Source: an uncultured bacterium (GTDB lineage: Bacteria > Cyanobacteriota > Vampirovibrionia > Gastranaerophilales > Gastranaerophilaceae). Taken from it: a stretch of 64,000 nt of DNA. The DNA lies in the NCBI GenBank assembly GCA_949298985.1, contig CASFYV010000026.1:210986-274985 (forward strand). The letters are read 5' to 3'. The notes below the pieces were generated by a model. The model saw only the letters and a program-made list of their open reading frames with translations. It did no database searches and was not told the DNA's origin. Position 1 is the stretch's first letter. Each line of letters begins with the position of its first letter. Shown in pieces: positions 25,579-36,752 of this stretch. The position numbers and the translations under genes are program-made.

Positions 25579-27453
25579 GTGTTGAAAATAGCTGCTATCA
25601 ATGCTCAAAGAGCAACAAGGAAAAGTGCAAAACAAACAAAACAAGACAATCAAAAAAATGTCAATTTTAAATCAGGAGCAATGTTAGCAGGTGTCGGAAC
25701 TCTTATGCAAGGAATTGAAAATAAGGGTTATTTCTTGTCGTTCTTAATTCAAGATGGTTTGGGTATGACACTTCCTAGAACTGTAACCGGTTTTAACAGA
25801 GATAAAGAAATTACCGGTCACTTGAATATGCAAGAAGGGACAGAAGTATTTTTAAGAGAAGGTTTAACAGGGCCTTATATCATAGGTGTTGCTCCTTTTG
25901 TTTTATGGATCACAAGAAAATTTTGTAAATCAACAAATACAAATACTCGTTTAATTAAACGTTTTGGTGATGATTTAAAAAATATGGTAAAAGAATCTTC
26001 TTTTAACAAAGAAATTCAAAAAGATGCTAAAAAATTTAAAGAAGAATTTTATAAATATAGCGTAGAAAAAATTTATAAAAATACCATTCAAAATGATAAA
26101 AATTCAGAAAACACTATAAAAGAAATCTTATCAGAATTAGAAAAATTGGAATCAAGCAATAAAGATACAAAAAAAGCTGCGAAAGCTAAAATTGTAGAAA
26201 TATTTAATGAAAAATTACTAGAAAATTCTTCAGAACTTTATAACATAAATAAGGTTTCTGTTGGAGAAGAAGGAACGAAAAAATATTTTCATACAGCAGA
26301 AGCTTTTGAAGCTTTAAGTGATTACGCTCATGATGCTATTATTAATAATGAAAAAAGAAATATGATAGATGCAAATGCTGCAGAAAATATAAAAAATAAT
26401 TTTGCAACAAAGCGTTTACTAACCAATATTTCTAATATCGTTTTAACATTAGGTGGTTTATCAGTACTTCCAAAACTTTATGCAAGAAGTGATGTTTCTC
26501 CAGGAGCAGCAGCCTTACAACATGCAAAAAACAAAAAAGCTCAAGAAAATGCTCAAAAAGAACAAAATCCAACATTTAAAGGTAAAAACATTAATGGTAG
26601 TAATGGATTTTCGGGATTCGGAAAATTTCTTACTAAAAAAGTACCTGAAAAAATACAAGAACTTTTTGAATATGCAGGATATAATTTCACTAAATCAACT
26701 TTTGCTTGTTTATCATTGTTTGGACTTCTTTTACCAAGAGGTAAAAGAGCTTGGGATAGAGCTCCTAAAGATGAAAACGGCAAACGTGATATGACAGAAA
26801 TAAATGAAATTTTATTAAGAGATACTATATCTTCTTTATCAGTAGTATTTGCGGTTCCGCTTTTAACAAAATTAATGGTAAGCACTTATGAAAACAAAGT
26901 TGGATTTATACTTACAAATAGAGCTTCTGATGGCAAAAACTTCTTCAAAAAAACTTTAGATGTAATGAATCCATACAGTAATTTGGATGTTTTATCGATT
27001 GCTGATTTAGATGCTATTTACGGAAATATCAATTCTAAAGATAAATTAATGAATTTCGCAAATTTTGTTAATAATAAAGGTGGAGATTTAGAAAAAATTA
27101 TTTCTCAATCTGATAATCACAATTTAATATTTAATGACAAAACTTTCACTTTAGATTCTATAAAAAATCTTTCTAAAAAAGAAAAAAATCAAAAAATTTT
27201 AGATGTATTTAAAAATCTTGATATAAAAGATTCAAAAGCTAAGAACGAAATAATATCTAAAGTTATGCAAGGATCCGGAAATATTAAAAACAATAAGATT
27301 GCACAATTTGCAAGAGGTCTAAATTCAATTCCTGGAGCAGTTTCAACATTCTTAATATCTCCAATTCTCCTTGGTATATTTATTCCTATGTTAACGTACC
27401 ATAATACTAGAAAAGCTCATGAAAAAGCTTTAAATGGGACAACTAACAAATAG
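25579..27453 (+). CDS. Large uncharacterised membrane-associated protein
   Basis: A 624-residue protein, GTG start, with GAGG upstream. The N-terminus is basic and polar, ending in NVNFKSG. Hydrophobic segments occur at about 85-115 (GPYIIGVAPFVLWI), 280-300, 375-395, 420-440 and near the end (FLISPILLGIFIPML), separated by long Lys/Asn/Glu-rich helical stretches. A second NFKG-like motif (NPTFKGKNING) precedes the middle segment. No known domain was recognised; the style is one I associate with lineage-specific proteins of gut Melainabacteria. Location is probably the inner membrane. Confidence 0.55.
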   Translation: MLKIAAINAQRATRKSAKQTKQDNQKNVNFKSGAMLAGVGTLMQGIENKGYFLSFLIQDGLGMTLPRTVTGFNRDKEITGHLNMQEGTEVFLREGLTGPYIIGVAPFVLWITRKFCKSTNTNTRLIKRFGDDLKNMVKESSFNKEIQKDAKKFKEEFYKYSVEKIYKNTIQNDKNSENTIKEILSELEKLESSNKDTKKAAKAKIVEIFNEKLLENSSELYNINKVSVGEEGTKKYFHTAEAFEALSDYAHDAIINNEKRNMIDANAAENIKNNFATKRLLTNISNIVLTLGGLSVLPKLYARSDVSPGAAALQHAKNKKAQENAQKEQNPTFKGKNINGSNGFSGFGKFLTKKVPEKIQELFEYAGYNFTKSTFACLSLFGLLLPRGKRAWDRAPKDENGKRDMTEINEILLRDTISSLSVVFAVPLLTKLMVSTYENKVGFILTNRASDGKNFFKKTLDVMNPYSNLDVLSIADLDAIYGNINSKDKLMNFANFVNNKGGDLEKIISQSDNHNLIFNDKTFTLDSIKNLSKKEKNQKILDVFKNLDIKDSKAKNEIISKVMQGSGNIKNNKIAQFARGLNSIPGAVSTFLISPILLGIFIPMLTYHNTRKAHEKALNGTTNK

Positions 27454-27516
27454 ACAATAAGTTTTCTTTGTTATAAAATTTATGTAACTTATAAAGTTTT
27501 TAAGGAGCTATTATTT

Positions 27517-28874
<1,358 letters not shown>

Positions 28875-28890
<16 letters not shown>

Positions 28891-30509
28891 AAACCTTTAT
28901 TTTAATATTACTGTCTTTAATTATAATAAATAGCAATAATATTAAAGTTTTCGCCGGAGAGATAATAAGAGTTGGTATTACAGATAATAAATTTCAAAAC
29001 GTATTAAAACAAGAAATAACTGTTTTCGGAACTGCAGAATGTCAAGTTTGTGACAAAGAAACAAGAAAACCTATATTCAATATTCCTGCGAATATGGAAC
29101 TTATTGTTCGTAATAATGTCTCAGGATTAGAACTAACATTTAATAACAAATCTTGGATTATAAGAGATTTCGTAATAGTTTGCCCTCAAGGTGTATTAGG
29201 GGTGAAAGATTTAAAAAGAAAGGGCCAACAAGCTCAGTATCATGGTGCCTTTGAATTTGTTCAAAAACAAGATAGGACTGGTTTTTATTTAGTTAATTTA
29301 GTAGAAATTCAAGAATATTTAAAAGGCGTAGTTCCAAATGAAATGCCTGTAAGATTTGGGTTAGAAGCATTAAAAGCACAAGCCGTTGCAGCAAGAAACT
29401 ATGTATTAACTCCAAGAACACAAGCATACAAAGAATTTCAAGTAGTAGATAGTGTCGCAAGTCAAGTTTATTATGGAGTTAATACAGAAACTGATTTATC
29501 AACTCAAGCAGTTATGGAAACAGATGGCATTGTAGCCTTATATGATAATGAACCTATTTTAGCTTTATATAGTTCAACTGCTGGAGGCTATACTGAAAGC
29601 TATGCTTATGCATTTTCTGACCCTACGACAAAAATGTTTCCATCTATAAATAAACCTTATTTAGTAGCAGTTCCTGACAAATCAGATTTTGAAAGCTTAG
29701 AGGAAGAAGAAAAAGCTGCATCTTTTTATAAAAGTAAAGTACCTTCTTTTGACATTGAATCACCTTATTACAGATGGGAAAAGACTTGGTCAACGAAAGA
29801 ATTAGAAGAAATTTTAAAGAAAACTCTTGTTGCTCAATCAAAAACAGGTTTTGTGCATCCTGCTTTTAAACAAGGCGATGAACTTGGAAATATTAAAGAC
29901 ATTAAAGTTATGAAAAGAGGTGCTTCAGGAAAAGTCATTGAACTTGAATTAATGACAACAAAAGGCTGCTACAGAATAGCAAAAGAATTAGTCATTAGAC
30001 GAGTTTTCCAAAAAGACGGAATATCTTTACCGAGTGCAAATATAATTATCGAAAATTCATTAGATAACTACGGAAATATAAATGAAATAAAATTTTATGG
30101 CGGAGGTTTTGGTCATGGAGTTGGAATGAGCCAATACGGTGCAGGGTACATGGCTACAAAACTTAAACAACCATATTACAATATTTTAAGACACTATTAC
30201 TCAGGAATTAATTTAGGCACAATGCCTATTACAATATGTGGAGAGGAAATAAAACAAACATTTTGGGCTCCGGTTGGACGAGCACAGTTAGTGATTACAA
30301 ATTCTAATGCTGCCAAAATATTAGTAAATATTAACGGCAAACAAATGGAATTTCCTGTAACAAAAACAATTTTCCAAAAAGATTATAAAATCGATATCTC
30401 AAGATATATTGAAGATGGAGCAAACACTATTGTTTTTTACCCTCCAACATTAGGAAGATCAGTAACTTTATATGTTGAATTGGTAGAAAAATATGGAACA
30501 GAAAATTAA
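28875..30509 (+). CDS. SpoIID/LytB-domain cell-wall protein
   Basis: A 544-residue secreted protein. The signal peptide is at residues 5-27. The SpoIID domain runs from about 145 to 445: YLKGVVPNEMPVRFGLEALKAQAVAARNYV, YSSTAGGYTESY, GGGFGHGVGMSQYGAGYMA. SpoIID in spore formers is a lytic transglycosylase acting on denuded glycan; in non-spore formers, including cyanobacteria-like lineages, the role is general wall remodelling. The start is TTG, with AAGGAAGG 6 nt upstream. It overlaps cysS and murJ by 16 and 17 bp. Confidence 0.88.
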
Positions 30510-32073
30510 TAAAGATGAAACACCTAGCGTTTTAAAAGCAGCTTGGTTAATAGCACTTGTAACCATCGCAAGTAAATTTATGGGATTTGTTAGAGATATG
30601 GTTGTAGCTAATTTTTACGGTGCAACAATGATTTCAGATGCTTACTTTTATGCACTACAAATACCTTCTCTTGCAATTATAATACTTGGTGGGGTAGGAG
30701 GCCCTTTTCATAGTGCAACAGTTGCGGTGTTCTCGAAACTTATTCCCGATTTTGATTCTAAACCGGATGAAGTTGTTAATAGATTATATAATACTTTTTT
30801 AACAGTATCATTTTTATTCTTTGGACTTTGTTCAATTTTAGGTTTTCTATTTGCGGATAAAATAATGGGATTGATTATTTCTGCAGGAACGCCTGAATTA
30901 GTTGCTTTAGCGGCGGCTCATTTCAAAATAATGTCACCAATAATACTAATTGGAGGTATTATAGGTATCTATTATGGACTTTTAATTTGTCATAAGCAAT
31001 ACATACTTCCAAATCTTTCTCCTATGATATTAAGTATTGTTGTTGTATTAATTATTTCAATATTCCATAATGATAATAAAGGTACAATTTTGGCTTTAGC
31101 AACAACAATTGGTGCTGTGTGTCAGCTAATAGTACAATTCCCTAAAATAAGACAACTTGGTTATCGAATTAAACCTAATTTGGACATTAAAAATAATGAA
31201 TATTTTAAAAATATATCAGAATTACTCTTCCCTGCAATTTTAAGTTCTACAATAGGTCAAATAAGTATTTATATTGATATGTTTTTTGCTTCAACCCTAA
31301 AAGAAGGAGCTTGGACTTCTGTTGTTTTTGCTAACAGAATATTTCAATTTCCTGTTGGAATTCTTGTAACAGCTTTTTTAGTTCCACTATTTCCAATTTT
31401 TTCAAAACTTGCAGGGGAAAAAAATTATGATTCTATAAAAACTTATTTTAATAAGGGAGTTGGGGTTTTATTTTTCGCAGCAGTCCCAATGATTATATTA
31501 ATTCTTCTCTTGGCTAAAGATGGAATTTCCCTAATCTTTGAAAGAGGAGCTTTTAATGAAAATGCTGTTATTATGGTTTCAGAAGCTCTTTGTTATCTAT
31601 CTTTCTCAATACTACCTTATGTATTCAGAGATTCTATAACAAGAGTATATTATGCATTTAATGATTCTAAAACCCCTTTTATTATTGCAATGTCATCAAT
31701 TGCACTTAAAGCTGTTTTAAATTGGCTTTTAATTTTAAAACTCGATATGGGAATTGCAGGAATTACTCTTTCTACATCCTTTGTAACATTATTCAATGCA
31801 ACATTTTTAGGCTTATTTATACATAAAAAGATTAAACTTGATTATATTAATTTATTCAGAAATTTTACAAAAATGGTTTTTGCAGGATTAACAACTTTTA
31901 TTATTTGTTGGTTTATATGTTTAGAAATGAACAACATTCCTCTTCCTAAATATTTATTTGAAATAGTAAAAATTATTTTAATAATGATTTTAACACTAGG
32001 TATTTATGCAAGTCTTAATTTAATATTAAAAATGGATTACGCAAAAGACCTACTTGCAAGAATAAAAAAATAA
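30493..32073 (+). CDS. murJ: Lipid II flippase MurJ
   Basis: A 526-residue membrane protein with about 14 helices of the MOP exporter superfamily. The N-terminus (ASKFMGFVRDMVVANFYGA) carries the essential Arg of the MurJ central cavity. GGVGGPFHSATVAVFSKL and FERGAFNENAVIMVSEAL are family motifs. It flips lipid II across the inner membrane for peptidoglycan synthesis. Placement after a SpoIID protein and before a terminator gives a wall-related operon led by cysS. Confidence 0.93.
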   Translation: MEQKINKDETPSVLKAAWLIALVTIASKFMGFVRDMVVANFYGATMISDAYFYALQIPSLAIIILGGVGGPFHSATVAVFSKLIPDFDSKPDEVVNRLYNTFLTVSFLFFGLCSILGFLFADKIMGLIISAGTPELVALAAAHFKIMSPIILIGGIIGIYYGLLICHKQYILPNLSPMILSIVVVLIISIFHNDNKGTILALATTIGAVCQLIVQFPKIRQLGYRIKPNLDIKNNEYFKNISELLFPAILSSTIGQISIYIDMFFASTLKEGAWTSVVFANRIFQFPVGILVTAFLVPLFPIFSKLAGEKNYDSIKTYFNKGVGVLFFAAVPMIILILLLAKDGISLIFERGAFNENAVIMVSEALCYLSFSILPYVFRDSITRVYYAFNDSKTPFIIAMSSIALKAVLNWLLILKLDMGIAGITLSTSFVTLFNATFLGLFIHKKIKLDYINLFRNFTKMVFAGLTTFIICWFICLEMNNIPLPKYLFEIVKIILIMILTLGIYASLNLILKMDYAKDLLARIKK

Positions 32074-32090
32074 TATTTCATAAATAAGTA

Positions 32091-32120
32091 AAAAAGCGAC
32101 TTTCTTGAAGTCGCTTTTTT
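32091..32120. terminator. Bidirectional intrinsic terminator
   Basis: Stem AAAAAGCGACTT/AAGTCGCTTTTT with a 5-nt loop, between convergent murJ and the TpsB-like gene; A- and T-tracts on both sides. Confidence 0.88.
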
Positions 32121-32138
32121 TATTATATATTTTCTAAA

Positions 32139-33896
32139 CTATAATTTTTGAGGATTTCTTAAAGGTATTAATCTGTCTAAATCAGAGTTTACACTAAAGT
32201 AGAATCTTGCGGTATTTTCATCATATGAACGACCTAGAGGGAAACCAACACCGATTTGTCCTGTTAACCATTCAGTAAAGTTAATATAAGTACCAAAACC
32301 TACAGAATGTAAGAATGTTTGAGGATAATTATAAATATTACCGTTTTCACCTAACCAGCCCCAATCATAGAACACTGCTAATCTTAATCTTTCATCAATC
32401 TTAGGTAAAATTCTATCAAGGAATGGAATAGGGAATCTATATTCAACGGTACCTGTAACACCATAATCACCGATTAATTCAGCCGGTTGGTAACCTCTTA
32501 AAGTATAAGGACCGCCCATTTGCATTTGTTCAGCTGCAAATAATTTGTTAGGAGAATATTGTCCACCAACTCTTACTATACCGGTCCCTCTACCAAATAA
32601 TCTTTGAACACGAGTTGCTCCTGCAGTAACTTTAAAGAATGTAGTATCTTGAATAGCCCCATGGCCATCACCACCCATACCAAAGTCAACGCCTAAATTT
32701 CCAATCCAACGACCGTAATTATCATCAGTCATACCATATAAACCTGAACGCCATACATTCAAGTTATAATTAGATAATCTTAACGGGTTACCTGCTATTG
32801 TAGCTGAAGTATTAGCATTTACATAGTCATAACCTGTATAAAATATTAAATCAGTCTTAGCATTTTGAATAATAGGCTGAGTTAATTTAAAGAAATAACT
32901 CTGAGCATTACCTTTAACATTCAAAGATTTATATGGACCACCTAAACGAACGTGTGAATCTGAAAAATCAAATGATAATCTTGTACCATAAGAAGAAACA
33001 GGTAATGAATATCCAGCCATCCAACCGGTAGAACCTGATGAAAGAATAGTTCCACCATAGATTTTATCACCTAAACCTGTTAAGTTATCCATTCCTACTA
33101 AGAATGAAACTCTTTGAGCACCAGTGTAAGAACGGCCATAATCATCATAACCAAAATTCAAATTAACAGGGAATCTATCTCTTACATTCAAAGTAATTGC
33201 AGTATTTTCATCACCTTCCGGCTGACGTTCTACTTCTGTCTGAATTTGAACATAATCCTCTCTATTAATTTCTTTCATAGCTCTTTGAAGGTTCTTAGCA
33301 TTAAACACATCACCTTCTCTAAGCCCGGCTTTACCCATTATAATGTGTCTTAAATACCATTCACGAGTCCACTTTTCGCCTTCAATATTTAATTCACCAA
33401 CTTTACTTTCAATAATCTTAATAGTTGCAACACCATCAACAATTCTTTGAGGAGGAACTGTTGCGTATGAAGTTAAATAACCTTTTGAACGATAATAATT
33501 AGTTACTTTTGAACAAACTTCCAACAATTCATCAAAGAAAATATCTTCACCAATTACTTCTAAACCCAATTTTTCCAACTCTTCAGTAGGAATTTTGGTA
33601 TTACCCTCAAAGTTAATTTTTTCTAATAAAAAGTGAGGATTATAAAGCATACCCTCTCTAGCTTCATTTTCTTCTATTGAAGCATCATAAATCTGCTCAT
33701 CTTTTGTAACTGTATCAAAAGACTGAATATAACTTTTATCAATCTCATAATGATTAATATTCTGCAATTCAGTAGTATTATATGCACCAGGGTTATATCC
33801 ACCCATTTCAGCTTGCATTGGAAATACATCAGCATATGCCTTTGTCATTGACAATAAACAAAACAATGCGAGCAAGTAACTTAAGTTTTTTTTCAT
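32139..33896 (-). CDS. ShlB/FhaC/HecB-type outer-membrane transporter (TpsB, Omp85 superfamily)
   Basis: A 585-residue protein. A signal peptide (MKKNLSYLLALFCLLSMTKAYA) is followed by a linker and two POTRA-like domains (about 90-250: FLLEKINFEGNTKIPTEEL, then VGELNIEGEKW). A beta-barrel of roughly 330 residues includes the Omp85 signature GGPYTLRGYQPAELIGDYGVTGTVEYRFP and ends in a short polar stretch. TpsB proteins secrete large beta-helical TpsA partners; none is encoded nearby. A general Omp85 assembly role is the alternative. The start at 33896 is preferred, giving a perfect signal peptide, over a TTG three codons earlier. Confidence 0.87.
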   Translation of the reverse strand: MKKNLSYLLALFCLLSMTKAYADVFPMQAEMGGYNPGAYNTTELQNINHYEIDKSYIQSFDTVTKDEQIYDASIEENEAREGMLYNPHFLLEKINFEGNTKIPTEELEKLGLEVIGEDIFFDELLEVCSKVTNYYRSKGYLTSYATVPPQRIVDGVATIKIIESKVGELNIEGEKWTREWYLRHIIMGKAGLREGDVFNAKNLQRAMKEINREDYVQIQTEVERQPEGDENTAITLNVRDRFPVNLNFGYDDYGRSYTGAQRVSFLVGMDNLTGLGDKIYGGTILSSGSTGWMAGYSLPVSSYGTRLSFDFSDSHVRLGGPYKSLNVKGNAQSYFFKLTQPIIQNAKTDLIFYTGYDYVNANTSATIAGNPLRLSNYNLNVWRSGLYGMTDDNYGRWIGNLGVDFGMGGDGHGAIQDTTFFKVTAGATRVQRLFGRGTGIVRVGGQYSPNKLFAAEQMQMGGPYTLRGYQPAELIGDYGVTGTVEYRFPIPFLDRILPKIDERLRLAVFYDWGWLGENGNIYNYPQTFLHSVGFGTYINFTEWLTGQIGVGFPLGRSYDENTARFYFSVNSDLDRLIPLRNPQKL

Positions 33897-34126
33897 TTTA
33901 TCCAAATTCCTAATTCTTTTGTATTATTGGGTTATTATACGACTTTATATTATATATTATATTTTATTCAAAACCCTAGAACAAATTTATTTGCTAATTT
34001 GTAACAAAATATTAATTCTATTATTCCATTTTAACTCATCTGTTAATTTTTGTAAAGATATATACAAATTATTGTTAACTTAAAATTAATGTGTGGAAGA
34101 TATTAAATAAGAAAGGAGTTATTCTA

Positions 34127-34432
34127 TTGATACAGGCTATTGGAGGAGCAAGTAATTTTAATGATTACGAATATATGCAAATATTAAATGAATTACGCCA
34201 ATTGGGAATCACTCCCAGTGGGAACAAATCTGCTGATAAATCCAAACTTGAAAAAGCAAAACTTGAACTCGTTCAAAAAATTAACGAAAAACAGGAAGAA
34301 GATACAAAACAACAACTACAAATACAGCCTGTAAAATCAACAGACGATGTTCAAAGAACTCAAATAGAAAATGAAAGAATTGGTGCAATGACAGTTGCAG
34401 AACTAAATAAAATTTATTTTGGATTATTATAA
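34127..34432 (+). CDS. Small uncharacterised protein
   Basis: A 101-residue soluble protein. The start is TTG at 34127, with AAGGAG 8 nt upstream. An N-terminal helical region (YEYMQILNELRQLGITPSGNKSADKSKLEKAKLELVQKI) looks like a helix-loop-helix with a GITPSGN turn. A Gln/Lys/Glu-rich section and a final TVAELNKIYFGLL helix follow. No family recognised. It stands alone with a terminator behind it. Confidence 0.55.
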   Translation: MIQAIGGASNFNDYEYMQILNELRQLGITPSGNKSADKSKLEKAKLELVQKINEKQEEDTKQQLQIQPVKSTDDVQRTQIENERIGAMTVAELNKIYFGLL

Positions 34433-34463
34433 AAAAGAAGCGGTTTTAAAACCGCTTCTTTTT
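34432..34463. terminator. Bidirectional intrinsic terminator
   Basis: A 13-bp stem (34432-34444 and 34451-34463, loop TTTAAA) with A/T-tracts on both sides. The stop codons of both convergent genes touch its arms. Confidence 0.88.
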
Positions 34464-35202
34464 ATTTTTTAGAAATAAAATCTAAAACTCCATTAATAAA
34501 TGTCAATGGATGAACAGGACATCCTGGGATATATAAGTCAATCGGATATTTTTCTAAAAATTCTCTATTAAGTTTAGAAGAATTTTGAAAAACACCACCA
34601 GAAATTGCACAAGCTCCAGCTAAAATTACAATTTTAGGATCAGGAGTATGCTTATAGCAATCTTCTAAGGCCCAAGCCATATTTTCTGAAATTGGTCCGG
34701 TTATTACAATACCATCTGCGTGACGAGGTGATGCAACAAAATCTATACCAAATCTGCCCATATCAAAGTTACAATTTGAACAAGCATTTAATTCCATTTC
34801 GCAACCATTGCATCCAGCAGCAGATACTTGTCTTAATTTTAAAGACTTAGAAAAAACTCTATGAATTTCTTTTCTAGCTTCTATCGCAACTTTTTCAAAC
34901 TCATCCGGTGTCATATTTTCTGTTACAATTAACTTATTTCTATCAGTAGAAGATAATTTATAATAATTACTAAATTTTATAGCTTCACACTGACATTCAC
35001 CGCATAAAGTACATTTTCCCATATCTATAGATAAAGGATTTGATTTTAAAGCTCCTGTTGGACAAATTGATTCATCAATCTTACAACCGTCACAAGATTT
35101 TAAAATTGGAAAACCTCTAAACTGACTACGCATAGGAGCGTTTGGAATATCCGGAATATATTGTTTCCCTTGAAAATATTTTAATTTTAACGTATCAAAC
35201 AT
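34462..35202 (-). CDS. Ehr/Hyf complex: ferredoxin plus NuoB/HyfI-like small subunit
   Basis: A 246-residue fusion. Residues 30-80 hold ferredoxin-type cysteines (C37, C40, C47, C64, C67, C70, C72). Residues 125-240 are the NuoB/HyfI-like small subunit, with the proximal [4Fe-4S] ligands C131, C134, C198 and C228 (AAGCNGCEMELNA, GACAISGG, PGCPVHP). It is the last gene of the six-gene membrane complex and would carry electrons between ferredoxin and the large subunit. In most group 4 hydrogenases the ferredoxin subunit is a separate gene, so the fusion is a notable compaction. Confidence 0.85.
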   Translation of the reverse strand: MFDTLKLKYFQGKQYIPDIPNAPMRSQFRGFPILKSCDGCKIDESICPTGALKSNPLSIDMGKCTLCGECQCEAIKFSNYYKLSSTDRNKLIVTENMTPDEFEKVAIEARKEIHRVFSKSLKLRQVSAAGCNGCEMELNACSNCNFDMGRFGIDFVASPRHADGIVITGPISENMAWALEDCYKHTPDPKIVILAGACAISGGVFQNSSKLNREFLEKYPIDLYIPGCPVHPLTFINGVLDFISKK

Positions 35203-35259
35203 AGTAAATTTCCTTATTCTTAATAACTTCTTTAAAAAGACATCTCTATAAAAAATATC

Positions 35260-36723
35260 CTATAAATCATTTCCACAATATGACAAATTAAAACTCTTGT
35301 TACATAATGGAAAGTCTGAAACTCCATTATTTCTAACCGCCATTGCAAGCATATACCAGTTATTAAAAGATGGATCTTTCATTTTATAACGCAAAAGTTC
35401 TCCATTAGCTCCTGTTAAAGCTATATGAACAACTTCACCTCTCCAAGCTTCTGTCATTGATATTACCATAGAATTAGAAGCCAATACATCATTAGGAGTT
35501 ACTTTTATAGGTTCAGCTTTATACTCTTTAAGCTTAGCTAATAATTTTCTTACAATTTGCATTGATTGCTTAATCTCTTTATATCTTAATCTAAATCTTG
35601 AATGCACATCACCTGTTGCTTTAAATGGAGATCTAACATCTAAAGCTGCATACCATTTATCATTGAAATCAAATCTGGTATCAATATCAACGCCAGAAGA
35701 ACGAGCTGCCATACCAACTGCACCCAGCGATTTAGCAGTTTCGGTGCTTACAACACCGGTTCTTTCCATTCTTGAAATACAAGAAGGTTTACTTAACATA
35801 ACTTTAGAAGTTCTATCAACAGTTTTTTCAACTCCTTCTAACATATTTAAAATCTTTTCGGCCATTTTTTCATCAATATCAAAGTTAACTCCTCCAACAT
35901 TGATTAAACCTCTTCCGAAACGACTACCAGAGATTTCAAGCATTGTATTAATTACAAGAGTTCTTGTAATTCCAAAAATAGACGCCCCCATCAAATATGC
36001 TATATCACCTGAAATAGCACCTAAATCACCAATATGAATGGCAATTCTTTCCATTTCTAAAGCAATTCTTCTTATAATTTGAGCTTTTGAAGAAACCGCA
36101 GAATTTGATAATTCTTCCATAGCTTGAGAATAAGCTAAATTATAAGCAATAACAGAATCGCCACAAACGGATTCAGCTAATCTATTATTATATCTTTTGC
36201 TATTTAAAAATAATTCTTCAACACCTCTATGTTGATAACCCAACATTATTTCTAAATCATAAACTTTTTCACCTTGGCACATAAACCTAAAATGACCAGG
36301 TTCAATAACTCCAGCGTGAATAGGACCAACTGCAACTTGGTGAACATCCTCTCCTTTCATCTCAAAGAAAGGATATTTATCCTGATTATTTCTTACAGGT
36401 TTTAACCAAGGATGATTTAATGGCTCTATACCAAATTCTTCATAAAATTCACGTTCGAAAATATGAAAAGCAGGAAATTTTTGAGTAAAAGATTCATAAG
36501 ATTTCATATTTTGGTAAAATAAAGTTGATGTTACATATAATTTTCCAACTTTATCATCAGCCATAACAATATACAATCTTATGTTATCAAATTCTTTTTT
36601 ACCAAAAAATCCAACAACACGCATTTTCATTTTTTCAAGATCAGCTTTAATATCTTCAATTGAAATTGTTGGAATATCTAAAGCGTTAATCTTTTTATTA
36701 TTTTCTGTAATTATCCAATTCAT
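35260..36723 (-). CDS. Ehr/Hyf complex: NuoCD/HyfG-like large subunit lacking Ni-Fe cysteines
   Basis: A 487-residue fusion of a NuoC-like domain (1-115) and a NuoD/HyfG-like domain. In true hydrogenases the Ni-Fe site is held by an N-terminal CxxC and a C-terminal CxxC. Here the first reads AESVCGDSV (C187, S190), and the C-terminus reads DFPLCNKSFNLSYCGNDL with C474 and C483, not CxxC. The site cannot be the usual Ni-Fe centre. This is the pattern of energy-converting hydrogenase-related (Ehr) complexes, whose electron acceptor is unknown. GLGYQHRG-type quinone-loop residues are retained (LGYQHRGVEELF). Confidence 0.85.
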   Translation of the reverse strand: MNWIITENNKKINALDIPTISIEDIKADLEKMKMRVVGFFGKKEFDNIRLYIVMADDKVGKLYVTSTLFYQNMKSYESFTQKFPAFHIFEREFYEEFGIEPLNHPWLKPVRNNQDKYPFFEMKGEDVHQVAVGPIHAGVIEPGHFRFMCQGEKVYDLEIMLGYQHRGVEELFLNSKRYNNRLAESVCGDSVIAYNLAYSQAMEELSNSAVSSKAQIIRRIALEMERIAIHIGDLGAISGDIAYLMGASIFGITRTLVINTMLEISGSRFGRGLINVGGVNFDIDEKMAEKILNMLEGVEKTVDRTSKVMLSKPSCISRMERTGVVSTETAKSLGAVGMAARSSGVDIDTRFDFNDKWYAALDVRSPFKATGDVHSRFRLRYKEIKQSMQIVRKLLAKLKEYKAEPIKVTPNDVLASNSMVISMTEAWRGEVVHIALTGANGELLRYKMKDPSFNNWYMLAMAVRNNGVSDFPLCNKSFNLSYCGNDL

Positions 36724-36752
36724 AATTAACTTTTAACCTCTTAATTTTAAAA